DNA of 38,601 nucleotides, taken from NCBI GenBank assembly GCA_902604065.1, contig CACKXF010000012.1, positions 1-38,601 on the forward strand, written 5' to 3'. Of the stretch, positions 20,848 to 30,717 are shown piece after piece. Source of the stretch: an uncultured Pelagibacteraceae bacterium. Its GTDB lineage: Bacteria > Pseudomonadota > Alphaproteobacteria > Pelagibacterales > Pelagibacteraceae. The notes below the pieces were generated by a model that saw nothing but the letters and a program-made list of their open reading frames with translations, made no database searches and was not told where the DNA came from. A program made the position numbers and the translations under genes. Position 1 is the first letter of the stretch, and each line of letters starts with the position of its first letter.

Positions 20848-22054
20848 CTTTGATTTCCTTAAGAGCCTTTTTTAAACTTATTGCAATTTGTTCAGCCATA
20901 AGAGGAGGAACTGCATTTCCTATCTGTTTAAATTGTTCTGTTCTCGGACCAAAAAATATAAAGTCATCAGGGAAAGATTGTAATCTAGCCGCTTCTCTCA
21001 CTGTGAGAGTTCTTTCTTGTTTATAATCAGGATGGATAAATTGGTTACCATCCTTATACAAGTGAGAGATTATTGTTCTGGCTGGTTTATCCCAAAATTG
21101 AACAACATAGCTATTTTTAAAAACTCTCTGTTTTTTATGTCTAAGTTGGGGTTTTTTTTTAAGGAGTTCTTCGAAAGTCCACTTGTTTTTACTCATTTCT
21201 TTAAATCTTTTTCTATCGGCTAAATTATGATTTCTCACAACATGATCAAATAGTTTTAAATTTTTTTGTTTTCTAATTTTTTTTATATATTTATTTTTAA
21301 GCTTTTTGTTATATTTGATGATAGGTCTTCCTTGGCCAGGTTTTAAAGGGGGCAAATCAGAAATAGCATCTCTTACTGTAACAAATTTTTTTTTTTTAAT
21401 TTTTTCATTATTTTTACAATCTGGGGTATAATGAGTTTTTTTGATGTCACTAAAAATCTTTTTTATATCGTAATTTATATCTTTTCTTATTCCGATTAAA
21501 AAAATTCTTTTTCTAATTTGTGGTACGCCATATTCACAAGAATTTAGTATCATTTTATAAGTATCATTTATTATATTATAGTTTTTTCCTAATCTCATTT
21601 TTATAACATCAATAACTTTTTTATTGTTAAATTTTGCTGTGGTTAAACCCGTTACATTTTCAAATAAAAATATAAATGGATTAAAGTGATTTAATATTTT
21701 TTCATAATTTTCAAATAGGTAATTTCTTGGATCATTTTTCATTGCATTGTCATCTTTGGCTCTCCCAAGGCTAGAAAAGCTTTGACATGGCGGGCCACCT
21801 AGAATTACATCAACACTCGTACCATTGATGCCTTTTTTAATTTTTTTAATAATATTTTTATCTTTAATATCGCTTTTTAAAATATTAACTTTTCTTTCAT
21901 TAAAACCATAATGTTTTAATCTAATTGTTAGCGTTTTACATGAGAAATGATCATGATCTACATGTGAAAGAGGTAAAAAACCTTGTTTGTAGAAACCTTC
22001 GGAAAGCCCGCCACAACCTGCAAATAAATCTATAAATGTATGTTTTGAATTCAT
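20840..22054 (-). CDS. C5-cytosine DNA methyltransferase (M1)
   Basis: FIDLFAGCGGLSEGF (I), GGPPCQSFSSLGR (IV), FENVTGL (VI), PQIRKRIFLIG (VIII), QIGNAVPPLMA (X). Confidence 0.97.
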   Translation of the reverse strand: MNSKHTFIDLFAGCGGLSEGFYKQGFLPLSHVDHDHFSCKTLTIRLKHYGFNERKVNILKSDIKDKNIIKKIKKGINGTSVDVILGGPPCQSFSSLGRAKDDNAMKNDPRNYLFENYEKILNHFNPFIFLFENVTGLTTAKFNNKKVIDVIKMRLGKNYNIINDTYKMILNSCEYGVPQIRKRIFLIGIRKDINYDIKKIFSDIKKTHYTPDCKNNEKIKKKKFVTVRDAISDLPPLKPGQGRPIIKYNKKLKNKYIKKIRKQKNLKLFDHVVRNHNLADRKRFKEMSKNKWTFEELLKKKPQLRHKKQRVFKNSYVVQFWDKPARTIISHLYKDGNQFIHPDYKQERTLTVREAARLQSFPDDFIFFGPRTEQFKQIGNAVPPLMAEQIAISLKKALKEIKGV

Positions 22055-22149
22055 AAAAAATTAACTAATTCTGAATTTATAAAATTTTGTATTATTTGTA
22101 ATCTTATTTTACTTAACTTAAAAAAATATTTGTTAATATTTATTGATAT

Positions 22150-22785
22150 TTATAAATTTAAAAAATTTGTTAATATTTTTATTCCTGTGTTTTGGCTTTT
22201 TTCTGGGTGAAACTGAGATCCAAAAATATTTTCCCAAGATACCGCGGCAATTACATCTTTTCCATAATTTGTTGTAATAGAAACATTTTTTTTATCATTT
22301 GGTATGAATTCATAACTATGAATAAAATAGGCATGGTTATTATCATTAACATTTTTAAAAACTTTTGATTTGTTTTTTATTTTAAGTTCGTTCCATCCCA
22401 TATGAGGAATTTTTAAATTTTTTGTGCCTAGATCTAATTTAACAACTTCTCCAGGTATCCAGTTTAACCCAGGTGTTTCTTCTTCTTCGTATCCTTTGGT
22501 AGCGAACAATTGCATGCCTGCACAAATTCCGTAGATTGGTTTCTTTTTTGTTAAAACACTCTCATTTAATTCATCTAGTAGTCCTTTGATATTATTAATT
22601 CCTTTTTTACATGCTTTGAAAGATCCTTGTCCAGGCAAAACTATTTTGTCGGAATTTTTTATATCATTGATGTCTGAACTAATTTTTACTGAATAATTTA
22701 ATTTGTTATCAAAATTTGCTTTCTCGATAGATTTAGCGATTGATCTTAAATTGCCAACTCCATAATCAACTACTGTTAATAACAT
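22150..22785 (-). CDS. hisH: Imidazole glycerol phosphate synthase subunit HisH
   Basis: MLLTVVDYGVGNLRSI, PGQGSFKACKKGI, GICAGMQLFA, GSQFHPEKSQ. ORF called from 22851; the family start is at 22785. Confidence 0.97.
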   Translation of the reverse strand: MLLTVVDYGVGNLRSIAKSIEKANFDNKLNYSVKISSDINDIKNSDKIVLPGQGSFKACKKGINNIKGLLDELNESVLTKKKPIYGICAGMQLFATKGYEEEETPGLNWIPGEVVKLDLGTKNLKIPHMGWNELKIKNKSKVFKNVNDNNHAYFIHSYEFIPNDKKNVSITTNYGKDVIAAVSWENIFGSQFHPEKSQNTGIKILTNFLNL

Positions 22786-22789
22786 TAAA

Positions 22790-23380
22790 TTATATTTTGC
22801 CCTTTGTAGATGGTATTGAATTTTTAATTCTGCTATCAATAGTAAATGCATCTTTCAAAGATCTAGCTAGACCTTTAAAGCAAGACTCAATTTTGTGGTG
22901 ACTGTTGTCACCATATATATTTTCGACGTGAAGTGTAATGCCTGCTGATTGAGAAAAAGCTTGAAACCATTCTTTAAAAAGTTCTGTATCCATTTCCCCT
23001 AATTTTTCAACTTTAAGATCAACTTTCCAAATAAGATATGGTCTATTAGATACATCTAGAGACACTCTGCTTAAAGTCTCATCCATAGGTATCATTGTTG
23101 ATGCATATCTTTTAATGCCTTTTAAATTTCCTGCAGCTTTTTTAATTGCTTCACCAATTGCTATGCCGCTGTCTTCTGTAGTGTGATGGAGATCAATATG
23201 TGTGTCTCCTTTTGCTTTTATATTTAAATCAATCAGTGAATGCTTTGAAAGTTGTTCAAGCATATGATCTAAAAATCCTATTCCAGTTTTAATACTGTAT
23301 TTACCCTTACCATCAATATTTGCTTCTACAGAAATATTAGTTTCTTTTGTTTTTCTCAGTATTTTTGCTTTACGTTTCAT
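22790..23380 (-). CDS. hisB: Imidazoleglycerol-phosphate dehydratase
   Basis: [34 protein letters not shown]. Confidence 0.98.
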   Translation of the reverse strand: MKRKAKILRKTKETNISVEANIDGKGKYSIKTGIGFLDHMLEQLSKHSLIDLNIKAKGDTHIDLHHTTEDSGIAIGEAIKKAAGNLKGIKRYASTMIPMDETLSRVSLDVSNRPYLIWKVDLKVEKLGEMDTELFKEWFQAFSQSAGITLHVENIYGDNSHHKIESCFKGLARSLKDAFTIDSRIKNSIPSTKGKI

Positions 23381-23485
23381 AAAATAATAGCCGATTAACC
23401 TTATGATATATATATAATTGGGCTTTTTATCAATAAACTCAAAATATCTATTGAAGAAATTAAATTAATCTCCACATAGAATAAC

Positions 23486-24025
23486 ATGAATACAGCTGAA
23501 AAATGGCATGGAACAACTATAGTTCTTTTAAGAAAAAACAATGAAACTATTGTTATCGGCGATGGTCAAGTAAGCCTTGGAAATACTGTGCTTAAAAGCA
23601 AAGCTAAAAAAGTCAGAAAGATAGAGAAACGAAATGTGATTGCTGGCTTTGCGGGGTCTACAGCTGATGCACTCACACTTTTTGAAAGGTTAGAAGCAAA
23701 GCTGGAAAAACACGCAGGTAATTTATCAAGAGCAGCAGTAGAGTTAGCAAAAGATTGGAGAAGCGACAAATATTTAAGAAGATTAGAGGCCTTGATGGCG
23801 GTAGCAGATAAAGAAAAAAGTTTTATAATATCAGGAACGGGCGATGTGCTTGAACCAGAGGATGGTATAATTGGAATTGGTTCTGGTGGTAACTATGCAT
23901 TAGCAGCAGCAAAAGTTTTAATGGACTCCAATATGAGCGCTGAAGAAATTGCAAAAAAAGCAATAAAAGTTGCCTCTGAAATTTGTGTATTTACAAACAA
24001 CAACATATCTATGGAAAAATTATAA
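23486..24025 (+). CDS. hslV: ATP-dependent protease peptidase subunit HslV
   Basis: [30 protein letters not shown]. Confidence 0.98.
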   Translation: MNTAEKWHGTTIVLLRKNNETIVIGDGQVSLGNTVLKSKAKKVRKIEKRNVIAGFAGSTADALTLFERLEAKLEKHAGNLSRAAVELAKDWRSDKYLRRLEALMAVADKEKSFIISGTGDVLEPEDGIIGIGSGGNYALAAAKVLMDSNMSAEEIAKKAIKVASEICVFTNNNISMEKL

Positions 24026-25398
24026 TGTCTGGAACTAAAAAAGTAACAAGTCTTAACTTGGTAAAAGAAAAGGTTGAACCAACCAAAGTAAGTGCTCTCT
24101 CACCCAGAGAAATCGTTTCTGAGCTTGATAGATATGTTATCGGACAAAAAGATGCTAAAAAAGCTGTAGCTGTAGCATTAAGAAATAGATGGAGAAGACA
24201 AGCTTTAACTGATGAAATGAAAGATGAAGTTTTACCTAAAAATATTTTAATGATTGGTCCAACTGGAGTTGGTAAAACAGAGATTTCTAGAAGACTTTCC
24301 AAACTAGCTGAAGCTCCATTCATTAAAGTTGAAGCTACTAGATTTACTGAAGTTGGATACGTAGGACGAGACGTAGAGCAAATTATTAGAGACTTAGTTG
24401 AAATAGCTATAGCGATGGAGAGAGAAAAAAAGAGGAAAGAAGTTCACGCTAAAGCACAGTTATTAGCTGAAGAAAAAGTATTAGATGCTTTGGTTGGAAA
24501 CAAAGCTTCAGTTGCAACAAGAGAAAGTTTTAGAAAAAGATTGCGAAGTGGGGATTTGGATAATAACAAAATTGAGATAGAAGTAATCGATACTTCTGCT
24601 TCTATGCCTAGCTTTGAAATTCCAGGCATGCCCGGTGCCAATGTTGGCATGGTAAACATTGGAGAAATACTCGGCAAGTCTATGGGTAACAAAAAAGGTA
24701 AAAAGAAAAAAATGACAGTAAAAGAATCCCATGAAATTTTAGTAGCTCAAGAGTCAGACAAAATGATCGAAGAAGATAAAATTGTTCAAGAAGCAAAAAA
24801 ATCAACTGAGGATAATGGTATTGTTTTTTTAGATGAAATAGACAAAGTATCAGCTCGTGGCGATAGGGTTGGTGGTGATGTTTCAAGGGAGGGGGTGCAG
24901 AGAGATCTGTTACCACTTATAGAAGGAACAACAGTGAATACTAAACACGGCCCGATAAAAACTGATCATATATTATTCATTGCATCAGGTGCCTTTCAGC
25001 TTGCTAAACCATCTGATTTACTTCCTGAACTACAAGGTAGATTGCCTATAAGAGTAGAGTTAAGCGCCTTAAACGAGAAAGATTTTATCAGAATACTGAA
25101 GGAACCGGATAATAGTTTAATCAAGCAATATAAAGCTCTTTTAAAAACTGAAAATGTGGATTTAGAATTTAAAGATGATGGTATTGAAATGCTAGCAAAG
25201 ATATCGACAGAAGTTAATTCTTCAATTGAAAATATAGGAGCACGAAGACTACATACTATTATTGAAAAAGTTTTAGATGATATAAGTTTTAATGCCACAG
25301 ATAGAGCGGGTGAAAAAATAATAGTTGATAAAGATTTTGTACAAAAAAATCTAGGTGATTTAGTCAAAGACACAGATCTATCTAAATTTATTTTATAA
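24025..25398 (+). CDS. hslU: HslU ATPase subunit of HslUV protease
   Basis: [52 protein letters not shown] at 24025 overlaps the hslV stop (TAATG). Confidence 0.97.
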   Translation: MSGTKKVTSLNLVKEKVEPTKVSALSPREIVSELDRYVIGQKDAKKAVAVALRNRWRRQALTDEMKDEVLPKNILMIGPTGVGKTEISRRLSKLAEAPFIKVEATRFTEVGYVGRDVEQIIRDLVEIAIAMEREKKRKEVHAKAQLLAEEKVLDALVGNKASVATRESFRKRLRSGDLDNNKIEIEVIDTSASMPSFEIPGMPGANVGMVNIGEILGKSMGNKKGKKKKMTVKESHEILVAQESDKMIEEDKIVQEAKKSTEDNGIVFLDEIDKVSARGDRVGGDVSREGVQRDLLPLIEGTTVNTKHGPIKTDHILFIASGAFQLAKPSDLLPELQGRLPIRVELSALNEKDFIRILKEPDNSLIKQYKALLKTENVDLEFKDDGIEMLAKISTEVNSSIENIGARRLHTIIEKVLDDISFNATDRAGEKIIVDKDFVQKNLGDLVKDTDLSKFIL

Positions 25399-25806
25399 TT
25401 TCTTCAATTTTATTTGTAAGGCCCCTTGCCCACCTTCGTTTGGAGAAGATGTATTAATCGACAATACTAATTTAGAAATTTCTGAATCAGAATTAATAAA
25501 CTCTGGAACAGAATATCTAAGTTTGCTTAATTTAATGGACTTGTAGACATCTTGAGAATTAGAATGCAGGCCTTTTCCTGTAATTAAAATTATTTCTCTT
25601 AAGTTTTTCTTACTACAAGATAATATGATTTCTTTTACTTTTTGATTTGCTTCATCTAAAGTTAGTCCATGAAGATCATATCTAAATTTTTTATAATTGC
25701 TTTGTTCTTTATGGGGCTTGTCCTTATCAGGTACCTGTGATAAATCCTCTATAAACTCATTCCAATCTTTTTGATCTTTTTTTGATAAATTATTTTTCTT
25801 CTTCAC
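25393..25806 (-). CDS. Smr/MutS2-domain protein
   Basis: [28 protein letters not shown]. Confidence 0.88.
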   Translation of the reverse strand: MKKKNNLSKKDQKDWNEFIEDLSQVPDKDKPHKEQSNYKKFRYDLHGLTLDEANQKVKEIILSCSKKNLREIILITGKGLHSNSQDVYKSIKLSKLRYSVPEFINSDSEISKLVLSINTSSPNEGGQGALQIKLKKL

Positions 25807-26411
25807 TTACTAAGTATTTCAACTAAAAACCAATTTGGGCTATTACTCGTTTTTTTCTTTGTAAATTTCCATTGATCAGTTACAGTCTTTATAAGATCAG
25901 GATTTCCCTCTATAACTTTACCATCTTTGTCTTTTTTTACTGAAATAATATCTGAAACAAATTTCACAGTTGCAAAAATATTATTTTGCAAGTTTTCATA
26001 CTTTTCTAAACTTGAGTTTTTCATACCTATAAAAGTTAATTCTGACTTTATTCCTTTATCATCTCGTTCAGAAATAGCACGATCAAAGTTTATCGACATA
26101 TCAGAAGTTAGTAAGCTTTTTAAAACTTTCTTATCGCCTTTTGCGAAAGCAGTTATTATTGTTTCGTAAGCAATCTCAGCGCCTTTGAGAAATTTAACTT
26201 TTTCTTCACCTTCTAAATCATTAGACTTAGTGTTTTCAAAATTAACCCTCTGTTTTTTCTGAAACTCTTTAAATTTTTTGTCTGAAAAACCAGGATAAAT
26301 TTTATCTTCATGCCCAGTCTTTCTTCCTAAGATGCTTCTTAATCTTAAGATGATAAAACCAGCAATCATGCCCAATAGAATTATATCTATGTATCCAAAA
26401 TTGTTACTCAT
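25803..26411 (-). CDS. Tim44-like domain protein
   Basis: N-terminal TM helix; FLKGAEIAYETIITAFAKGDKKVLKSLLTSDM as in alphaproteobacterial Tim44-like proteins. Confidence 0.85.
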   Translation of the reverse strand: MSNNFGYIDIILLGMIAGFIILRLRSILGRKTGHEDKIYPGFSDKKFKEFQKKQRVNFENTKSNDLEGEEKVKFLKGAEIAYETIITAFAKGDKKVLKSLLTSDMSINFDRAISERDDKGIKSELTFIGMKNSSLEKYENLQNNIFATVKFVSDIISVKKDKDGKVIEGNPDLIKTVTDQWKFTKKKTSNSPNWFLVEILSK

Positions 26412-26455
26412 AATTTGCTAAATATACATTATTAATATATTTTTGTATCAGACAA

Positions 26456-26869
26456 ATGAACACAATTATATTCTCAATAATAGCGATTCCAGCGATAGAA
26501 ATATTTATTATGATCAAAGTTGGCCAAAACATTGGGGCATTGAATACAATTGTTCTCATATTTTTAACAGCTATTATAGGATTATATTATGCAAGATTAC
26601 AAGGATTGAGAACTATCAGATCTGGATTAGTAAACGTCTATCAAAATAAGGCTCCTATTTATGAATTGTTTTCAGGTGCGAGTATAGCTGTAGCAGCAAT
26701 TTTTCTAATAATTCCTGGTTTCTTTACAGACCTAATTGGATTTCTACTTCTCTTCCCACTTACAAGAAAGCTGATTATTTCTCCTTTGATAAAAAAAAAT
26801 AAATTTAAAAGCCAAGACAACAATACTATAGAAGCAGAAATAGTTGATGAAAAAAAAGATGAGTTATAA
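26456..26869 (+). CDS. fxsA: FxsA-family membrane protein
   Basis: Hydrophobic, IPAIEIFIMIKVGQNIGALNTIVLIFLTAIIGLYYAR, LIIPGFFTDLIGFLLLFPLTR. Confidence 0.88.
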   Translation: MNTIIFSIIAIPAIEIFIMIKVGQNIGALNTIVLIFLTAIIGLYYARLQGLRTIRSGLVNVYQNKAPIYELFSGASIAVAAIFLIIPGFFTDLIGFLLLFPLTRKLIISPLIKKNKFKSQDNNTIEAEIVDEKKDEL

Positions 26870-27275
26870 GATAATTGCAAGATATATCAAGAATTTAAGT
26901 TTCAACATTTCAAAACCAGAGATTTTTTTTTCTTTATCTGAAAATATATCCAAATATAAATTTAAAGTAGACATTAAAAGTAACAGTTTCAAAAATAATA
27001 TTATAGAAGTAGAAACAACTTTGTCATTGGAACCTAAGGAAATTCTCAAAGAAGAAATAATCGCAAAAGCTACTTTTTCTACTCTAGTTGAAATAGATAA
27101 AAATCTTACTAATAAAAACGAATTAGAACAAATAATATTAATCGACATACCCAATAAAACTTATCCGGAACTAAGAAAAATATTTATTTTTATTTTTGAG
27201 AATTCTGGCTTTAAAGACATAAGTATTGATAGAGAAGTAGATTTTAAGAAATTATATCTATCAAGAAAAAATTAA
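26844..27275 (+). CDS. Divergent SecB-like export chaperone
   Basis: YIKNLSFNISKPEIFF, VETTLSLEP; conserved SecB location between fxsA and dnaQ. Precise start uncertain. Confidence 0.6.
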   Translation: MMKKKMSYKIIARYIKNLSFNISKPEIFFSLSENISKYKFKVDIKSNSFKNNIIEVETTLSLEPKEILKEEIIAKATFSTLVEIDKNLTNKNELEQIILIDIPNKTYPELRKIFIFIFENSGFKDISIDREVDFKKLYLSRKN

Positions 27276-27937
27276 TAATAATTTTTCTTAAGTTCATTTT
27301 TCAAGAAATTTTTATGAAGAGTAATTTCATCTTGAGTAGCAGAAACTATCTTTGTCGAATAAGTAAATTTTTTGGAATTATTAATTCTTTTTTCGACATT
27401 CGAATTTTCTAAAGAAAGTTTTGGCTCTTTTGCATCTATCAAATTTATATAAACTTCTCTTAAAAGTTCACAATCCAAAAGAGCATTATGTTTAGTTCTT
27501 CTGGATAAGTCTATTCCAAATCTTCTACAGAGTGCATCTAATGAATTTGATGACCCAGGATATTTACCCCTAGCAATATCCAGTGAATCGATAATATTAT
27601 TTTTATATATTTTATTTTTTTTGATGCCTTCGAGCTCGAAATTGATAAATGGAATGTCAAATGGAGCATTATGAACTATTATATTTTTTTCAGCGAGAAA
27701 AGATAATAGGTCCTCAGCTATATCTATAAACTTTGGTTTTTTTTTTAAAATCTCACTTGAATGACCATGTATTTTAAAGGCTTCCTCTGGAACATTACGC
27801 TCAGGATTTATAAGCGTATGGAAGATTTTTTTTGTTGGTATTAATTCTTTTGTTTCTATGCATGCTATTTCAACTATTCTATGCCCGTTTTTAAAAGACA
27901 AGTCTGTAGTTTCAATATCTAAAAATATTTCATTCAT
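27272..27937 (-). CDS. dnaQ: DNA polymerase III epsilon subunit (3'-5' exonuclease)
   Basis: FLDIETTDLSFKNGHRIVEIACIE, HNAPFDIPFINFEL, KHNALLDCELL. Confidence 0.96.
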   Translation of the reverse strand: MNEIFLDIETTDLSFKNGHRIVEIACIETKELIPTKKIFHTLINPERNVPEEAFKIHGHSSEILKKKPKFIDIAEDLLSFLAEKNIIVHNAPFDIPFINFELEGIKKNKIYKNNIIDSLDIARGKYPGSSNSLDALCRRFGIDLSRRTKHNALLDCELLREVYINLIDAKEPKLSLENSNVEKRINNSKKFTYSTKIVSATQDEITLHKNFLKNELKKNYY

Positions 27938-28491
27938 TACAATATTATATCATCAACTCTTTTTTTTAAAATTTCTTTTGTTTTGTTATTAACAATTATA
28001 AAATCACAATATTTAACTTTTTTAATCTGAGGAATTTGGTGTTTTTCTAAAATATTAAACAACCTTTTATTTCCTCCACTTCTAATATATCTTTTTAGTC
28101 TTATGGCCCTTGCTGATACAACAATGATTATTAAATCAAAAAAATTCATAAGCTTACTTTCTATAAGTAGGGGTATTTCATAAAATAAAATTTCATTTTT
28201 ATTTTTATTTTTAGCAAAGGTTTTCATTTTTTTTCTAACAAAAGGTTGGATAAATTTGCCTAGATCTTTAAGATTAAGTTCTTTTTTTAATAATTTTTTT
28301 TTTATCTCTTCTTTAACTTTTTTTTTATTTAATTTAAATTTTTTAATCAACTTTTTTTGAAAATTGGATGAAGAATACAACTTTTTAACAACATGATCAG
28401 CACTAAAAAGCTGTCTGTTATTTTTCGATAATATTCTTGCTACTGTTGATTTCCCAGATGCTATAGATCCTGTAATTCCTATTTTTATCAT
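27937..28491 (-). CDS. coaE: Dephospho-CoA kinase
   Basis: IGITGSIASGKSTVARIL, ADHVVKKLY. Confidence 0.95.
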   Translation of the reverse strand: MIKIGITGSIASGKSTVARILSKNNRQLFSADHVVKKLYSSSNFQKKLIKKFKLNKKKVKEEIKKKLLKKELNLKDLGKFIQPFVRKKMKTFAKNKNKNEILFYEIPLLIESKLMNFFDLIIIVVSARAIRLKRYIRSGGNKRLFNILEKHQIPQIKKVKYCDFIIVNNKTKEILKKRVDDIIL

Positions 28492-29318
28492 TGCAAATTA
28501 GTTTCGAGCAGATCAATAAGAATATCATCCACTTCAGGATTCACTTTATTCCATAAATAAAATGATTTTTGAGCCTGATAGATAAGCATATTTAAACCGT
28601 TATAAGTTTTTATTTTTTTTTCTTTAAAATTCAAAATCATTTTAGTTTGGGCTGGGTTATAAATGGTATCAATATAAAGCAATTTTTTTTTAATATCAGG
28701 CAATTTTAAGTTAAAGTTTTCACCTCCTGTTAAGCCAAGACTAGTAGCATTTATTACTATATCAAAATTTTCAATTTCATTTGAAAGATTATCCCATTTG
28801 ATAATTTGTAGATTTTCAAATTTTCTTTTAAGAAATAAAGATTTTTCATAAGTTCTGTTTACTAAAGAAACATTGTTTATACTTGACTTATTTAAAGCCA
28901 ATATTATTGAAGGAGCAACTCCTCCAGCTCCAATTACTAGAGCTTTTTTATTTTTTTTAGCCTCATCAGATAAAGCTTCAAGATAACCCGCTTGGAAACC
29001 GAAAACATCTGTGTTTTCTCCAATCAAATTTTCTTCTTTGTCTAAAAAAATTGTATTGACTGAGTGAGTATCTTTTGCGTCGTTTATAGTTTTAGATAGA
29101 TATGGAATTACAGACTTTTTATAAGGCAAAGTTACATTGATGCCTTGAATTTCTTTATTTTTAATTTTACTAATAGTATTTTTAATTTCATCCTCCTGGA
29201 TATTAAAAAGATTATATTGAGCGTTAATTTCATACTTTTTAAACCAATAGTTATGAATAATAGGTGATAAAGAGTGAGAAATAGGATTTCCAATTATACC
29301 AAAAATTAACTTTTTCAT
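28488..29318 (-). CDS. aroE: Shikimate dehydrogenase
   Basis: GIIGNPISHSLSPIIHNYWF, GINVTLPYKKSVIPYL, GAGGVAPSIILAL. Confidence 0.97.
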   Translation of the reverse strand: MKKLIFGIIGNPISHSLSPIIHNYWFKKYEINAQYNLFNIQEDEIKNTISKIKNKEIQGINVTLPYKKSVIPYLSKTINDAKDTHSVNTIFLDKEENLIGENTDVFGFQAGYLEALSDEAKKNKKALVIGAGGVAPSIILALNKSSINNVSLVNRTYEKSLFLKRKFENLQIIKWDNLSNEIENFDIVINATSLGLTGGENFNLKLPDIKKKLLYIDTIYNPAQTKMILNFKEKKIKTYNGLNMLIYQAQKSFYLWNKVNPEVDDILIDLLETNLQ

Positions 29319-29899
29319 ATTTTATAATTCTTTATATAATCTTTAATTTCTTTAATGGGCAAGCCCATAATTGAGCTCCTGTCTCCTTTAACGTACTCAA
29401 ATAAATCTAGGCCGTCAGCCTCAATTTGATAAACACCGTAGGACAATAAAATGTCTGTTGAAATTTTTTTTAAGTATTTTTTAAGCTCTTCTTCTCTTAA
29501 AGATTTCATTTTTAATTCAGAAGTATCTGTAAAATTCCAAATCATAGACCCATTTTTGGAAATACATACTGAGCTTATCAAAAAATGTTTCTGCCCATTC
29601 AGAGTTTTAAGAATTTTTAAAGCCTCTTCCCTTGTTAAAGGTTTATTTATCAAAGAAGAATTGAGAGATATTACACTATCTGCTCCTAAAACTAACATTT
29701 CAGGATTTTTTAAACTTACCTTGATTGATTTTAATTCTGCTAAGTTTTTTGAAATGAGCTCAGGATTAGCACCCTGTTCAAGCAAAGACTCCTTAACTTG
29801 ATCTTCGTCTACGTTTGACGGTATAACTTCACACTCTATTTTGTTATCTTCTAGAATTCTTTTTCGTACTCCACTTTTTGAAGCTAAAATTATTTTCAT
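29315..29899 (-). CDS. maf: Maf-family nucleotide pyrophosphatase
   Basis: IILASKSGVRKRIL, VLGADSVISL. Confidence 0.94.
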   Translation of the reverse strand: MKIILASKSGVRKRILEDNKIECEVIPSNVDEDQVKESLLEQGANPELISKNLAELKSIKVSLKNPEMLVLGADSVISLNSSLINKPLTREEALKILKTLNGQKHFLISSVCISKNGSMIWNFTDTSELKMKSLREEELKKYLKKISTDILLSYGVYQIEADGLDLFEYVKGDRSSIMGLPIKEIKDYIKNYKI

Positions 29900-30717
29900 T
29901 TATTTTTTTTTATCTCTATAATTTTAATTATGGATGCCGCTGTTTCTTCTACAGACTTTCTAGTGACATCGATGGTTGGCCAATTATATTTTTTAAAAAG
30001 CTTTTTTGAATCTTCCACTTCTTTCTTAATTTCTTCTAAATTAGTATATTCAGTAGATTTACTATCTTCCATTAGCGCCACTCTATTTCTTCTGATGTCT
30101 GCTAGTCTTTCAGGATCAGCAAACAAACCTATAATACAAGAAGTTAAGTTTTCTTTTTTAAGTTCCTCAGGAATTTTTTGTTTTAATACTAATGGTATAT
30201 TTGCAGTTTTAAAGCCTCTATTAGCTAGATATATTGAGGTCGGTGTTTTACTGGTTCGACTAACCCCCAATAATATTATATCAGAGTTAAGAATGTCTTC
30301 TGTTTTCCTCCCATCATCATGGCCCATAGTGAATTGGATAGCTTCAATTCTTTTATAATAGTCTTCGTCAAGGACGTGTTGAGCGCTAGGTTTGTGTATG
30401 GCTTTTTGATTTAATAGTTTAGAGAATGCTAAAATTAAGTTACCTAACACTCCAAAACATGGAATATAATTTTCATCACTTTTTTTAGATAAGTATTTCG
30501 CTAATTTAGTTTCAACAATGGTGTATAAAATTATCGGATTATTGTTATTCTTACAATCATTAATTATTTTATTAACTTGCTGTTCAGTTCTAACAAAAAA
30601 GAATTCTTTTTTCTCGTATTCAAAATTTTCAAACTGTGACTTTAAAGATAAAAAAATTCTATCGAGGGTTTCACCGGTAGAGTCTGATATAAGATATACA
30701 TTGTATTTTTCGTTCAT
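29896..30717 (-). CDS. ppsR: DUF299 / PEP synthase (PPDK) regulatory protein
   Basis: VYLISDSTGETLDRI, DIILLGVSRTSKTPTSIYLANRGFKTANIPLV. Confidence 0.95.
   Translation of the reverse strand: MNEKYNVYLISDSTGETLDRIFLSLKSQFENFEYEKKEFFFVRTEQQVNKIINDCKNNNNPIILYTIVETKLAKYLSKKSDENYIPCFGVLGNLILAFSKLLNQKAIHKPSAQHVLDEDYYKRIEAIQFTMGHDDGRKTEDILNSDIILLGVSRTSKTPTSIYLANRGFKTANIPLVLKQKIPEELKKENLTSCIIGLFADPERLADIRRNRVALMEDSKSTEYTNLEEIKKEVEDSKKLFKKYNWPTIDVTRKSVEETAASIIKIIEIKKNK

Noticed and set aside
21968-21980. ATGTGAAAG as another parS half-site in M1
   Set aside because: Only one arm resembles parS; no palindromic core.
18489-22149. R-M cassette as a transposon or phage remnant
   Set aside because: No transposase, integrase, phage gene or visible terminal inverted repeats at the edges.
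24508-24916. Minus-strand ORFs opposite hslU (24508-24732, 24680-24916, 24444-24692)
   Set aside because: Overlap each other and the conserved hslU frame; shadow ORFs.
26443-26649. 68-aa plus-strand ORF overlapping the start of fxsA
   Set aside because: fxsA frame (26456-26869) has clear family motifs; this one is an out-of-frame artefact.
29451-29801. 116-aa plus-strand ORF opposite maf (and a similar 142-aa ORF at 29930-30358 opposite ppsR)
   Set aside because: Antisense to conserved genes, no independent evidence.
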